A stretch of 64,000 bases of DNA, taken from assembly GCA_031272185.1 (NCBI GenBank), contig JAISUG010000119.1, positions 1 to 64,000 of the forward strand, given 5' to 3'. A model generated the notes under the pieces. That model had not been told where the DNA came from. It saw only the letters and a list, made by a program, of their open reading frames with translations, and did not search any database. The position numbers were made by a program, and so were the translations under genes. This document shows, piece by piece, positions 36,252 through 46,202 of this stretch (position 1 is the first letter of the stretch; each line of letters starts with the position of its first letter). This DNA comes from Lachnospiraceae bacterium. GTDB taxonomy: Bacteria > Bacillota > Clostridia > Lachnospirales > Lachnospiraceae.

Positions 36252-36289
36252 AAAAAACAGCGCATGTCCCGTAGGGCAGGCGCTGTTTT
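36252..36289 (+). terminator. Bidirectional terminator between mntP and tyrS
   Basis: AAAACAGCG (36254-36262) pairs with CGCTGTTTT (36281-36289). A and T runs on both sides let it serve both convergent genes. Confidence 0.85.
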
Positions 36290-36366
36290 GGGGTGACGGA
36301 TATGTCGCCGCGGGTATGTGCAGGGTGCAGGGTGCAGGGGGCGGGGCGCCCCGTGTGCCGCATCTG

Positions 36367-37596
36367 TCAGATATGCACCCGCATGTAGTTTTTCTTCCCA
36401 CGGCGGAAGATGACCCCGTCCCCGGCGAAACGTTCCATGGCGAATGTGGCCTTCACGTCCGTGACGGGTTCGCCGTCTGCCGTGACGCCGCCCTGCTCCA
36501 CGTTGCGGCGGCCCTCGGAACGTGTGGGGACCAGCCCGGACTTTTGCAGGATGGAGAGGATGTCGATGGCGCCCCCCGCAAAATCAGCGTCCCACAGCCG
36601 GAAGGCGGGCATGTTTTCCAGGCCCGCATCCGCCCCGCCCCCGAAAAGCGCCCGGGAAGCGGCCTGTGCCTTGTCGGCCTCGCCCTCTGAGTGCACCAGT
36701 TTCGTCAGCTCCCAAGCCAGGATTTCTTTGGCCTCGTTTAACCGACTGCCCTCCCACCCGTCCATGGCGTCGATCTGCTCCAGCGGCAGGAAGGTGAGCA
36801 TCCGCAGGCATTTGAGGACGTCTGCGTCGTCTAGGTTGCGCCAGTACTGGTAGAAATCGAAGGGCGAGGTCTTTTGGGGGTCCAGCCACACCGCGCCCGC
36901 CTGGGTCTTGCCCATCTTTTTGCCCTCGGATGTGAGCAGGAGGGTGATGGTCATGGCGTGGGCGTCCTTGCCCAGTTTGCGCCTGATGAGCTCCGTGCCC
37001 CCGAGCATGTTGGACCACTGGTCGTCGCCGCCGAACTGCATGTTGCACCCGTAGCGCTGGAACAGCTCGTAGAAATCAAAGCTCTGCATGATCATGTAGT
37101 TGAACTCAAGGAAGCTAAGGCCCTTTTCCATGCGCTGTTTGTAGCACTCCGCGGCCAGCATCCTGTTTACGGAGAAATGCGGGCCGACCTCCCGCAGGAA
37201 CTCGATGTAGTTGAGGCCCATGAGCCAGTCGGCGTTGTTCACCATGAGGGCCTTCCCCTCTGAAAAGTCGATGAAGCGGCCCATCTGCTCCCGGAACCGC
37301 TCGCAGTTGTAGGCGATGGTCTCGGGGGTCAGGAGGTTTCGCATGTCGGTGCGCCCGGAGGGGTCGCCCACCATGCCGGTGCCGCCGCCGATGAGGGCGA
37401 TGGGTTTGTTCCCCGCCATCTGCAGGCGCTTCATCAGGCACAGGGCCATGAAGTGCCCTATGTGCAGGCTGTCAGCGGTGGGGTCGAAGCCGATGTAGAA
37501 CACGGCCTTCCCTTCGTTGATCATCTTGCTGATCTCTTCTTCGCTGGTGACCTGGGCTATGAGGCCCCGGGCTTTCAGTTCTTCGTATGGTGTCAT
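36367..37596 (-). CDS. tyrS: Tyrosine--tRNA ligase
   Basis: Class I synthetase charging tRNA-Tyr, 409 residues. It has the HIGH motif in PTADSLHIGHFM, the tyrosine pocket GGDDQW, KMGKT as the KMSKS equivalent, and a C-terminal S4-like RNA-binding domain (GRRNVEQGGVTADGEPV). The ATG at 37596 follows GGAGGAGA; an open stretch upstream has no site. No T-box is evident in the 140-base gap upstream. Confidence 0.95.
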   Translation of the reverse strand: MTPYEELKARGLIAQVTSEEEISKMINEGKAVFYIGFDPTADSLHIGHFMALCLMKRLQMAGNKPIALIGGGTGMVGDPSGRTDMRNLLTPETIAYNCERFREQMGRFIDFSEGKALMVNNADWLMGLNYIEFLREVGPHFSVNRMLAAECYKQRMEKGLSFLEFNYMIMQSFDFYELFQRYGCNMQFGGDDQWSNMLGGTELIRRKLGKDAHAMTITLLLTSEGKKMGKTQAGAVWLDPQKTSPFDFYQYWRNLDDADVLKCLRMLTFLPLEQIDAMDGWEGSRLNEAKEILAWELTKLVHSEGEADKAQAASRALFGGGADAGLENMPAFRLWDADFAGGAIDILSILQKSGLVPTRSEGRRNVEQGGVTADGEPVTDVKATFAMERFAGDGVIFRRGKKNYMRVHI

Positions 37597-37735
37597 GGTA
37601 ATCTCCTCCCCAAAGTACAGGTATGAATGAACGCACCAAATCCGGCAGGGGCCGCCGTCGCGACGTGCGCCGCCGGAAGAAAATGGGCAAATGGCGCTGC
37701 GGCATATGTTGCGGAAGATGCGTCGTCGCACCCCA

Positions 37736-40700
37736 TCATATCAGAGGGACGGGGCGGTTGTCAACATGCAAAAAAGCCAATTCGCCGGGCGCCTCCTCCA
37801 CCAACCCCCGCAGCTCTTCCAGCAGCCGGGCGGCCACCTCCATCATGGGCTCCGCGCTCTTGTGGTTTTGTGCCCGGTCCTGGTACAAAAATCCGGGGCT
37901 GTCCCCTTTCAGGAAGCGAATCTGCCCGGGGTAGAGGCCCATCCACCCGGGGATGCGCGCCACGTCCAGCCGCGCCTTTTGGTACATGGTCAGGCGCACT
38001 TCCTGTCGGTTTATCGCCACCTCGGTGACGAAAGCCTGGTGTGCGGCGGATTTGAGCAATGCCACCCGCAGGAGGTTTTCCACGCAGTCCGGGACGTCGC
38101 CGAAGCGGTCGATGAGCTCGTCCTCCATGTCCGAGCGTTCATCGGGGGTCTCGATGGCGCAGATGCGCTTGTATATATCCAATTTCTGGTATTCATTGGG
38201 GATGTAACCCGCCGGTATATAGGCGTCGATGTCACATTCCACCACGGTTTCGAAGTCTTCCTCCTGCTTTTTGGGGTGCTTGATGGCGCGGACCGCCTGG
38301 CGCAGCATCTTGCAGTAGAGGTCGTAGCCCACGGCCTCCATATGGCCGTGCTGCTGGGCCCCCAGCACGTTGCCCGCGCCACGGATCTCCAGGTCGCGCA
38401 TGGCTATCTTGATCCCTGAGCCCAGCTCGGTGAATTCCTTGATGGCCTGCAGGCGTTTCTCCGCCTCTTCCCGCAGGAGTTTGTCCCGGCGGTACATGAA
38501 GAAGGCGTAGGCGGTGCGGTTGGACCGCCCCACCCGGCCCCTCAGCTGGTAGAGCTGGCTTAGGCCCATGCGGTCGGCGTCGTGGATGATCATGGTGTTG
38601 GCGTTGGGGATGTCCAGGCCGGTCTCGATGATGGTGGTGGTCACCAGCACGTCGATGTCGCCGCCGACGAAGTCCACCATGATGCGCTCCAGCTGCCGTT
38701 CTTCCATCTGGCCGTGGGCGTAGACCACGGTGGCGTCGGGGACCAGCGCCTGCACCCGGGCCGCCACGTCCGAGATCTGCACGATGCGGTTGAAGACGTA
38801 ATACACCTGGCCGCCGCGGGCAATCTCCCTGCGGATGGCCTCCCGCACCATCTCGTCATTGTACTCCATCACATATGTCTGCACGGGGACCCTGTCCACC
38901 GGGGGTTCTTCCAGCAGGCTCATGTCACGGATCCCCACCAGGCTCATGTGCAGCGTCCTGGGGATGGGGGTGGCGGTGAGGGTGAGCACGTCCACCGTCT
39001 CTTTCAGGCGCTTGATTTTTTCTTTGTGGCGCACGCCGAAGCGCTGCTCCTCGTCGATGATCAGGAGCCCCAGCTCCTTGAACTTCACGTCTGCGGAAAG
39101 CAGGCGGTGGGTGCCGATGACGATGTCCACCATGCCCTTTTTCAGGTCCGAAAGGGTCTTTTTTTGCTGGGCGGCCGAGCGGAAGCGGGACATAAGGTCC
39201 ACCCGCACCGGGAAATCTTTCATGCGCTGGACGAAGGTGTTGTAATGCTGCTGCGCCAGGATGGTAGTGGGCACCAGGTACGCCACCTGTTTGTTTTCCT
39301 GGACGGCCTTGAACGCCGCCCGCAGGGCGATCTCGGTCTTGCCGTATCCCACGTCGCCGCATATCAGGCGGTCCATGATCTTGCCGGCCTCCATGTCGCG
39401 CTTCACGTCCTCGATGGCGTCCAGCTGGTCCTGGGTCTCCTCGAATGGGAAAACCTCTTCGAACTCTTTCTGCCACACGGTGTCCGGGCCATACATGAAG
39501 CCCTCGCCGTCCTGGCGGGCGGCATAGAGCTCCACCAGCTCCCTGGCGATTTCCTGCACCGCACCCCGCACCCGTTCCTTGGTCTTTTTCCAGCTGTCGG
39601 AGTTGAGGTTGTTGAGCTTGGGCGCGGTGGCCTCGCCGCCGGAGTATTTCTGGATGCTGTCCAGGCGGGTGGCGGGCACGTAGAGGTTGCCGCCGTCGCC
39701 GTACTCGATCTTTAAGTAGTCTTTGGTGACCAGTTCCCTGACGACCTTCTCGATGCCCCTGTAGATGCCCAGCCCATGGTCCTCGTGCACCACATAGTCG
39801 CCCACGGACAGCTCGTGGAAACTCTGGATGGCCTTGCCGGAGTAGCTGCGCCATTTCGCCTTGGGGCGTTTCTTCTCTGTGCCGAAAAGGTCCCCCTCGG
39901 TCATGACCACGAACTTGACAAGGGGGTACTCGAACCCCCGGTGAAGGGAGCCGTGGGTCACCAGCAGCTCCCCCGGTTTCACCGACTGGGTTTCGTCGTC
40001 CGGGCAGAATGCGCTGATCTCGTATTCCCGCAGGTCGCCAGCCAGGTGGCTGGCCCGGGTGCGCGACCCGCACAGCAGCACCACGCGGTACTTTTCTTTC
40101 TTGTACTGGCGCAGGTCCTTGATGCGCTGTTCGAAGTTGTTCTGGTAGGAGGTGACGGACTTCACCTGGAACGAAAACCAGGCGGCGGGTGTGACCCCGG
40201 CGATGCGCTGCTCCAGCGTGGTGAGCATCACCGTGCGGTCCTGGAGCAGCTTGCCAAATATTTCCTGCAATGGGAAGAGTATGCCGGACTGCCCCGGAAG
40301 GACGTAGCCTTTCTCCAGGCGGCTCTTCATGCTCTCGGTGAACTCGAACTCCACCGCCTCGCCATGCTCCCTCAGGCGGTTGGGGTCGTCCAGTACCAGC
40401 AGGCACCCGTTTTTCTCGAAATAGTCCAGGAAAGAGACGGTGCCCGCCATGAAATATGGGACGTAGCTGTCCAGGTTGCCGATCTTCCAGCCGTTTTCGG
40501 CGGCCTCCGCCAGCTCGGCGACCGTGCGGTGGATGCGGGCGGATTCCTCGGTTTTGCCTTGCTTTTTCAGGGCGTCCTCGTAGCGTTTCGCCTCGTCCTG
40601 TATGCGCCTGACGCCTGCCTGGAGGGCCTCGGCGCCCACCAGCAGCTCGGCGGCTGGGGAAATGTCCACCGCTTCCAGGTTCTCATTGGACCGCTGGTTT

Positions 40701-41323
40701 TCCAAATCGAAGCAGCGGATGGAATCCACCTCGTCATCCCACAGCTCGATACGGACTGGCTGCTCCTCGGTGAGGGGGTAGACGTCCAGCAGGGAGCCCC
40801 GTATGGAAAACTGCCCCATGGCCTCCACCTGGCCCATGCGCTCGTACCCCAGCGACACCAGCTGGGTCTTCACCCGGTCCAGGTCCATGGTCTGCCCCAC
40901 CTCCACATGAAGGGTGTGGGCGGCGAAATCCCCGGGCGGTGGCAGGTGGTCCATCAGCGCGTCCACGGTGGTGACCACGATACCGCCGCCGCCCTCCCAG
41001 ATCCGGCGCAGCACCTGGATGCGCTGCTTGGTCAGGAGGTTGCCATGTATGTCGGCGGCATAGAAAAGCAGGTCCCTGGCGGGGTATAGCCACACCCGGT
41101 CAGTGAAGCAGCGAAAATCCTCATACATGTCCTTGGCCTGTGTTTCATCGTGGGTGACCACCAGCGTCCAGGTGTAGGCGGCGCCCAGGGTGTAGAGCAG
41201 GTGGACTTTTTGGGACCCGGAGCAGCCGCTGACCTGGCATGGTCCTTTGCGTAGGCGGACATGCCTTTCCAAAGAGTCGTATTCGGCCAGTTCGGGCAAT
41301 GGGTTGGGGAACACGCAGCTCAT
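37736..41323 (-). CDS. mfd: Transcription-repair coupling factor Mfd
   Basis: A DNA translocase that removes stalled RNA polymerase and recruits UvrA, 1195 residues. Order: UvrB-homology N-terminal module (about 20-330), RNA-polymerase interaction domain (YVVHEDHGLGIYRGIEK near 520), RecG-like motor with Walker A ICGDVGYGKTE, IIDEEQRFGV and QLRGRVGRSNR, and the autoinhibitory TRCF C-terminal domain. Length is normal. The start ATG overlaps the pth stop by four bases. Confidence 0.96.
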   Translation of the reverse strand: MSCVFPNPLPELAEYDSLERHVRLRKGPCQVSGCSGSQKVHLLYTLGAAYTWTLVVTHDETQAKDMYEDFRCFTDRVWLYPARDLLFYAADIHGNLLTKQRIQVLRRIWEGGGGIVVTTVDALMDHLPPPGDFAAHTLHVEVGQTMDLDRVKTQLVSLGYERMGQVEAMGQFSIRGSLLDVYPLTEEQPVRIELWDDEVDSIRCFDLENQRSNENLEAVDISPAAELLVGAEALQAGVRRIQDEAKRYEDALKKQGKTEESARIHRTVAELAEAAENGWKIGNLDSYVPYFMAGTVSFLDYFEKNGCLLVLDDPNRLREHGEAVEFEFTESMKSRLEKGYVLPGQSGILFPLQEIFGKLLQDRTVMLTTLEQRIAGVTPAAWFSFQVKSVTSYQNNFEQRIKDLRQYKKEKYRVVLLCGSRTRASHLAGDLREYEISAFCPDDETQSVKPGELLVTHGSLHRGFEYPLVKFVVMTEGDLFGTEKKRPKAKWRSYSGKAIQSFHELSVGDYVVHEDHGLGIYRGIEKVVRELVTKDYLKIEYGDGGNLYVPATRLDSIQKYSGGEATAPKLNNLNSDSWKKTKERVRGAVQEIARELVELYAARQDGEGFMYGPDTVWQKEFEEVFPFEETQDQLDAIEDVKRDMEAGKIMDRLICGDVGYGKTEIALRAAFKAVQENKQVAYLVPTTILAQQHYNTFVQRMKDFPVRVDLMSRFRSAAQQKKTLSDLKKGMVDIVIGTHRLLSADVKFKELGLLIIDEEQRFGVRHKEKIKRLKETVDVLTLTATPIPRTLHMSLVGIRDMSLLEEPPVDRVPVQTYVMEYNDEMVREAIRREIARGGQVYYVFNRIVQISDVAARVQALVPDATVVYAHGQMEERQLERIMVDFVGGDIDVLVTTTIIETGLDIPNANTMIIHDADRMGLSQLYQLRGRVGRSNRTAYAFFMYRRDKLLREEAEKRLQAIKEFTELGSGIKIAMRDLEIRGAGNVLGAQQHGHMEAVGYDLYCKMLRQAVRAIKHPKKQEEDFETVVECDIDAYIPAGYIPNEYQKLDIYKRICAIETPDERSDMEDELIDRFGDVPDCVENLLRVALLKSAAHQAFVTEVAINRQEVRLTMYQKARLDVARIPGWMGLYPGQIRFLKGDSPGFLYQDRAQNHKSAEPMMEVAARLLEELRGLVEEAPGELAFLHVDNRPVPLI

Positions 41324-41910
41324 GCTTCGCCCCCCTGTGCATCCGACGCGGCGCGGTTGAAGATGTTCATGGCCGCGGCGGGGCCTTGGGACACCATCGT
41401 TTTCAATGCGTCTACGGCCCGGTGGAAACATTCGTCCATGACGGCTGCCTCTGATTTGGGGAACCTGCCCAGCACGTAATCAATCATGTCCACCCTGGGC
41501 GGTTTTTCCCCGATGCCGATGCGCAGGCGGGGGAAACCCTGCCCGCCCACCATGGCGATGATGTTCTTCATGCCGTTGTGGCCGCCCGCACTGCCGTTTT
41601 CCCTGATGCGCAGCCGCCCCGGGGGCAGGTTCACGTCGTCGTATACCACGACAAGCCTCCCCAAGGGCAGTTTGTAATACTGCAAGTACGCCTGGATGCA
41701 TTCGCCGCTTAAGTTCATGTATGTCTGGGGTTTTACCAGGATCACTTTCTCCCCCGCGATGGCGCCGATGCCGTATAGCCCCTTCATCTTGCGCCCGGCG
41801 ACGTCCGTGCCTATGTCTTTTGCCAGACGGTCAATGACGGCGAAGCCGGCATTGTGCCGCGTGTTTTCGAATTCCTTGGTGGGGTTCCCCAGCCCTGCGA
41901 TAAGATACAT
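41320..41910 (-). CDS. pth: Peptidyl-tRNA hydrolase
   Basis: Recycles peptidyl-tRNA released from stalled ribosomes, 196 residues. It has MYLIAGLGNPTKEFENTRHN with catalytic H19, the conserved Asn in KPQTYMNLSG, YDDVNLPPGRLR, and GGHNGMKNI. The ATG at 41910 follows AAGGGGCTGGG; the frame is open upstream but without family sequence. pth-mfd is a conserved Firmicutes pair. Confidence 0.96.
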   Translation of the reverse strand: MYLIAGLGNPTKEFENTRHNAGFAVIDRLAKDIGTDVAGRKMKGLYGIGAIAGEKVILVKPQTYMNLSGECIQAYLQYYKLPLGRLVVVYDDVNLPPGRLRIRENGSAGGHNGMKNIIAMVGGQGFPRLRIGIGEKPPRVDMIDYVLGRFPKSEAAVMDECFHRAVDALKTMVSQGPAAAMNIFNRAASDAQGGEA

Positions 41911-41974
41911 ATATTCCCAGCCCCTTGCCCAGGCCCATACCGGACTATACAATGCCCCACTCGGCCTATATATT

Positions 41975-42022
41975 GCTCCACCAGCCAAACAAACAATGTG
42001 CGTTCGGCATTGGTTTCATATC
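41975..42022 (+). repeat. Half copy of the 68-bp palindromic element
   Basis: GCTCCACCAGCCAAACAAAC followed by AATGTGCGTTCGGCATTGG aligns with the reverse complement of copy 2 over its first part, then the match ends near 42022. Confidence 0.6.
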
Positions 42023-42042
42023 TGACAGACTGCTTATATTTT

Positions 42043-42120
42043 GTTACAGGTCACCCCGCCGCTAGGGCGGCTCGGGCCCGCCCCGGCAGCTCAAAGGCTG
42101 ACTGGGAAGTGACTTGTAAC
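42043..42120. repeat. Inverted repeat GTTACAGGTCAC / GTGACTTGTAAC
   Basis: The arms at 42043-42054 and 42109-42120 enclose a GC-rich core. The arm and core resemble two units near 51113-51209 (GGCGGC.GAGTGACYTGTAACT), which suggests a second small interspersed repeat family. Confidence 0.6.
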
Positions 42121-42167
42121 TATATTTTAGCAAGAAATCGGCGAAAAGACAATGGGAATTTGCCCCC

Positions 42168-42196
42168 TTGCCAAAATGGCGAAAATGTATTATAGT
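42168..42196 (+). promoter_or_regulatory. Promoter of the DUF1858 gene
   Basis: TTGCCA, 17-base spacer, TATAGT. It lies about 125 bases before the ribosome site TGGAGGG. Confidence 0.65.
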
Positions 42197-42325
42197 AATG
42201 GTCAGCCCCATGATTCCGGTGTGGGGCCGGAAAGCGACTGCAAACGGTGTATAAAAAAGGCGCGCCGACGATCATGGGTTATCATAATCGCACATGGCGG
42301 TGCAAGCGCGCAGGATGGAGGGAAT

Positions 42326-42529
42326 ATGACTATTGACAAGGATATGCTGATCGGTGAATTGCTGGACGTGGACGAGGCCATCGCGCCCATCTTGCTTAGG
42401 TCCGGGATGCACTGCCTGGGATGCCCGTCTTCGCAGATGGAGTCATTGGAAGAGGCCTGCATGGTGCATGGCATCGACGTGGACAGCCTGGTGGGTAACA
42501 TCAACGAGATCCTGGCCGTGAGGGCATAA
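42326..42529 (+). CDS. DUF1858 (ScdA-N-like) small protein
   Basis: A 67-residue protein of the DUF1858 type: MTIDKDMLIGELLDVDEAIA, then GMHCLGCPSS with a CxxC motif, then LEEACMVHGIDVDSLVGNIN. Such domains occur alone or at the N-terminus of the iron-sulfur-repair di-iron protein ScdA, and may bind a hydrophobic or redox ligand. The ATG at 42326 follows GGAGGG; an upstream in-frame start lacks a site. Confidence 0.92.
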   Translation: MTIDKDMLIGELLDVDEAIAPILLRSGMHCLGCPSSQMESLEEACMVHGIDVDSLVGNINEILAVRA

Positions 42530-42542
42530 GAAGAGCAGTCGG

Positions 42543-42603
42543 ACAACCTCTCCGAGATGGGCGCGCGCAAGCATGTGGGCGTTGCTGGGGGAGGTTGTTT
42601 TGT
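42543..42603 (+). terminator. Probable terminator of the DUF1858 gene
   Basis: ACAACCTC (42543-42550) pairs with GAGGTTGT (42591-42598), followed by TTTTGTT. The 40-base loop contains a further GC-rich hairpin. Confidence 0.6.
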
Positions 42604-42615
42604 TGTGCGGTTATC

Positions 42616-42683
42616 GCCCCGCCAACCAAACAATGCGCATCTGACATCAGTCCCAACTTTGCGCAAGGTTTGGCCGGCGGGGC
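42616..42683 (+). repeat. 68-bp palindromic intergenic element, copy 3
   Basis: GCCCCGCCAACCAAACAATG at the start and AAGGTTTGGCCGGCGGGGC at the end. Same orientation and length as copy 1; the two are the most similar pair. Confidence 0.87.
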
Positions 42684-42769
42684 ATTATTGGCAATTCGCA
42701 TGGTTTTTTATGTACAAATACACTGGTTTTATGAAAAACAGAGAATCGATTATCGGGGCGGAATTGGCA

Positions 42770-42799
42770 TTGGACTGGAAATAGCAGATGTGGTATGAT
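42770..42799 (+). promoter_or_regulatory. Promoter of the Na/Pi-cotransporter gene
   Basis: TTGGAC, 18-base spacer, TATGAT with an extended -10 TGG. It is followed by a short direct repeat (GGTGCAAATGCCCCT, about 42815-42850) before the start codon. Confidence 0.65.
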
Positions 42800-42879
42800 G
42801 TGGGTGCGGGGCGAAGGTGCAAATGCCCCTCCGGTGCAAATGCCCCTTGAGTTGCGAAGCGGGACCGAAGGAGATCTGG

Positions 42880-44589
42880 ATGGCAGTCAGCGACATTTCC
42901 AACCTGTTTGAGTTCGCCGGTGGCCTGGGCATGTTCCTTTACGGCATGGACACCATGGCGGACGGGATGCAAAAGACGGCCGGCAAGCGTATGAACCAGT
43001 TTCTGGGGATGCTGACCAACAACCGCCTGGTGGCGGTGTTGGTGGGGGCGCTCATCACCGCCATCATCCAGAGCAGCGGCGCCACCACGGTGATGGTGGT
43101 GGGCTTCGTCAGCGCGGGGATCATGAGCCTCTCCCAGGCGGTGGGGGTCATCATGGGTGCCAACATCGGCACCACCATGACAGCCTGGATCGTGTCTTTG
43201 GGGTCTTTCGGCGATGCGTTCACATTCATGAAACCGGGGTTCTATGCCCCGCTCCTCATCGGCATCGGCGCCATGATGGTGCTCTTCACCACCAAACAAA
43301 AAACCAAAATCATCGGGGAGATCTTCGTGGGCCTGGGCCTGCTGTTCATGGGGCTGGAACTCATGGGCGACGCCATCGGCGCATACACCGACTACCCGAT
43401 TTTCAGGGACGCGTTCGTGGCCCTGGGGAGGAACCCGGTGCTGGGGTTCATCATAGGCGTGGTGGTGACCGCGGTGCTGCAAAGCTCCTCCGCATCCGTG
43501 GGTATCCTCCAGACATTGGCCATGAACGGCGTGGTGACCACGGGCGCGGCGCTCTACATCACCCTGGGCCAGAACATCGGCTCCTGCGTCACCGCGATCC
43601 TGTCTTCAGCGGGTGGGTCACGCACGGCGAAACGCGCCGCGGCGATACACTTGAGTTTCAATGTCATCGGTTCCATAATCTATGCAGTCATCCTGACGGT
43701 TTTCTTCGCGTTGCGGCCTGACGTGGCCGATGGCAACATCAATGCAGTGGAGATTTCCATTTTCCATACATTTTTCAACCTGAGCAACACATTGATCCTC
43801 TTCCCCTTCGCCAACCGCCTGGTGGCGCTTTCCGGCTTGGTGGTGCGCAAGGGGCGCACCGGCGGCGCCGGCGCGGATGACGAAGACGGGGCCGGGGACG
43901 ATGACGCATCCGGGGACTATGACGTGAGCACTGCGCTGAAGCACCTGGACAAGCGGATCTTCGAGTCCCCTGCTTTTGCCGTGGAGACCGCCGCCATGGA
44001 AGCGGTGCACATGGGGCAGATCGCGGTGGGCAACGCCAAACGGGCCATGGATGCGGTGCTGAGCGGCGACAAGGGGGAGATCGAGAAGGTTATCCGGGTG
44101 GAGGACACCATCAACAAGATGGAGAACATGATCACGGAGTACCTGGTGCAGATCAGCGGGCTCTCCCTGACCCAGCGCCAGGCACAGCTGGTGAGCGACC
44201 TGTTCTACACGGTGAGCGACATGGAGCGGGTGGGCGACCATGCGGAAAATATCGCCGAGGCTGCACAGTACATGGTGGATCACGGGCTGGAGTTTTCCGA
44301 CACGGGGCGGGATGATTACAAACTCATGTGCGACCTGGTGCTGGAGAGCCTGGAGGGTGCGGTCGAGGCCAGGCGTACAGGGAACCTGGATTTCCTGCGT
44401 AAGGTGAACCAGCTGGAAGACGAGGTGGACACCATGGAGGAGGAGCTGCGGGAGAAGCACATCGAGCGCCTGGCCAGGGGGGAGTGCGTGCCCAGCGCGG
44501 GGGTGGTGTTCCTGGACCTCCTTAGCAACATGGAGCGGCTCAGCGACCACGCCCAGAACATCGCAGGTTACCTGAAGAACGAGATATAG
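42880..44589 (+). CDS. Na/Pi cotransporter family protein with PhoU domain
   Basis: A 569-residue membrane protein of the NptA/YjbB type. Two Na/Pi-cotransporter repeats (about 1-330) contain the QSSGATT (near 65) and QSSSAS (near 203) signatures of the ion and phosphate pathway. A C-terminal PhoU-like helical bundle (about 355-569) has ERVGDHAENIAE and ERLSDHAQNIAG. Probably controls phosphate flux in a sodium-dependent way. The ATG at 42880 follows AAGGAGATC; an earlier ATG at 42817 lacks family sequence. Confidence 0.92.
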   Translation: MAVSDISNLFEFAGGLGMFLYGMDTMADGMQKTAGKRMNQFLGMLTNNRLVAVLVGALITAIIQSSGATTVMVVGFVSAGIMSLSQAVGVIMGANIGTTMTAWIVSLGSFGDAFTFMKPGFYAPLLIGIGAMMVLFTTKQKTKIIGEIFVGLGLLFMGLELMGDAIGAYTDYPIFRDAFVALGRNPVLGFIIGVVVTAVLQSSSASVGILQTLAMNGVVTTGAALYITLGQNIGSCVTAILSSAGGSRTAKRAAAIHLSFNVIGSIIYAVILTVFFALRPDVADGNINAVEISIFHTFFNLSNTLILFPFANRLVALSGLVVRKGRTGGAGADDEDGAGDDDASGDYDVSTALKHLDKRIFESPAFAVETAAMEAVHMGQIAVGNAKRAMDAVLSGDKGEIEKVIRVEDTINKMENMITEYLVQISGLSLTQRQAQLVSDLFYTVSDMERVGDHAENIAEAAQYMVDHGLEFSDTGRDDYKLMCDLVLESLEGAVEARRTGNLDFLRKVNQLEDEVDTMEEELREKHIERLARGECVPSAGVVFLDLLSNMERLSDHAQNIAGYLKNEI

Positions 44590-44690
44590 GGGGCGGGGCC
44601 ATCGCCGGATGCCCTGCGGCATATAACCTGCGGTGATTTCACGCAATAGAACCTTTAACGCATAAAACCGCAAAATACCGCAAAAATCAC

Positions 44691-44719
44691 TTGCACTTTC
44701 GGGAGAAATTGGGTAGAAT
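44691..44719 (+). promoter_or_regulatory. Promoter of gap
   Basis: TTGCAC, 17-base spacer, TAGAAT. The transcript would carry a leader of about 180 bases. No riboswitch is recognised in the 316-base gap. Confidence 0.7.
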
Positions 44720-44905
44720 ACTCATGGTTCGTCATGACCATGGTGTCAGGCCCGGTGTGCGTGGGCCGCATCGTCATGCGTATCTGGTGGACGGAGCCTT
44801 TTTGTTCCGGGCGGGGTTCACTTCAGTTTGGTACAAGGGACCAATCATATACACGTTTGCGCACCGGACTATATACAGGCGGCGGCGCAGGGAATGGAGG
44901 GAAAC

Positions 44906-45937
44906 ATGGCAGTCAAAGTAGCAATCAATGGTTTCGGGCGGATCGGGCGTCTGGCGTTCAGGCAGATGTTCGGGGCTGATGGGTACGAGGTCGTGGCGAT
45001 CAACGATTTGACCAGCCCGGACATGCTGGCGCATTTGCTCAAGTACGACTCTTCCCAGGGACGCTATGAGGGGCACAGCGTCGAGGCGGGCGCGGATTCC
45101 ATCACCGTGGACGGCAAGAAGATCACCATCTACAAAGAGGCGGACGCCTCCAAGCTGCCCTGGGGCCAGATCGGCGTGGACGTGGTGCTGGAGTGCACCG
45201 GTTTCTACGTGTCCAAGGACAAATCCCAGGCCCATATCGATGCGGGCGCAAAGAAAGTGGTCATCTCCGCCCCGGCGGGCAATGACCTGCCCACCGTGGT
45301 GTTCAGCGTGAACGAGAAAGTCCTGAAGAAGGAGGACACCATCATCTCCGCCGCCAGCTGCACCACCAACTGCCTGGCCCCCATGGCCAAGACATTGAAC
45401 GACTATGCGCCCATCCAGTCGGGCATCATGTCCACCATCCACGCCTACACCGGCGACCAGATGGTGCTGGACGGCCCGCACCGCAAAGGCGATTTCCGCC
45501 GCGCCCGCGCGGCCGCGGTGAACATCGTCCCCAACTCCACCGGCGCAGCCAAGGCCATAGGCCTGGTCATCCCGGAGCTCAACGGCAAGCTCATCGGCTC
45601 CGCACAGCGCGTGCCGGTTTCCACCGGTTCCACCACGATCCTGGTGGCGGTGGTGAAGGGCAAGGACGTGACGAAAGACGGCATCAACGCCGCGATGAAG
45701 GCCGCGCAGAGCGCATCCTTCGGCTACACCGAGGAGGAGCTGGTGTCTTCCGACGTGATCGGCATCACCTATGGGTCGCTGTTTGATGCCACCCAGACCA
45801 TGGTGCAGAAGATCTCCGACGACACCTACCAGGTGCAGGTGGTTTCCTGGTATGACAACGAGAACTCCTACACCAGCCAGATGGTGCGCACCATCAAGTA
45901 TTTCGCGGAGCTGGACCTGGATGAGCTCAACGACTGA
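44906..45937 (+). CDS. gap: Glyceraldehyde-3-phosphate dehydrogenase
   Basis: NAD-dependent glycolytic enzyme, 343 residues. The Rossmann start [15 protein letters not shown], catalytic Cys in SAASCTTNC, the conserved His in the following strand, and NSYTSQMV near the end are present. The ATG at 44906 follows TGGAGGG. First gene of the gap-pgk-tpiA block, but it has its own terminator, so pgk may be separately controlled. Confidence 0.97.
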   Translation: MAVKVAINGFGRIGRLAFRQMFGADGYEVVAINDLTSPDMLAHLLKYDSSQGRYEGHSVEAGADSITVDGKKITIYKEADASKLPWGQIGVDVVLECTGFYVSKDKSQAHIDAGAKKVVISAPAGNDLPTVVFSVNEKVLKKEDTIISAASCTTNCLAPMAKTLNDYAPIQSGIMSTIHAYTGDQMVLDGPHRKGDFRRARAAAVNIVPNSTGAAKAIGLVIPELNGKLIGSAQRVPVSTGSTTILVAVVKGKDVTKDGINAAMKAAQSASFGYTEEELVSSDVIGITYGSLFDATQTMVQKISDDTYQVQVVSWYDNENSYTSQMVRTIKYFAELDLDELND

Positions 45938-46031
45938 CCTTATGGCGCAGTCGCAGGGTTTGGCCTGGCGGCGGCACTAGGCGAACAGCCTGCCGCGGTG
46001 ATGCGGCGATGATGTTTCCGTGTGACTCTCG

Positions 46032-46063
46032 GGGTCCGGTCTACAGGGCCGGGCCCTTTGTTT
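46032..46063 (+). terminator. Terminator of gap
   Basis: GGGTCCGG (46032-46039) pairs with CCGGGCCC (46049-46056), followed by TTTGTTT. Confidence 0.75.
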
Positions 46064-46202
46064 CAGATTTGATGGCAAAGCGCCGCCCCATACGCCTTGG
46101 CCGGGTTCGCGCGGCGAGGGCGCCGATGGGTTGGCATCCGGGTAGTCACCCGGGTGCCGGTTGTAGGCGGCGCATGGTGCAAGCCTCATCGGAGGAGGTT
46201 CC

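Noticed and set aside
39776..41089. Long open frames antisense to mfd, and similar ones opposite other genes
   Set aside because: High-GC shadow frames without ribosome sites or family motifs.
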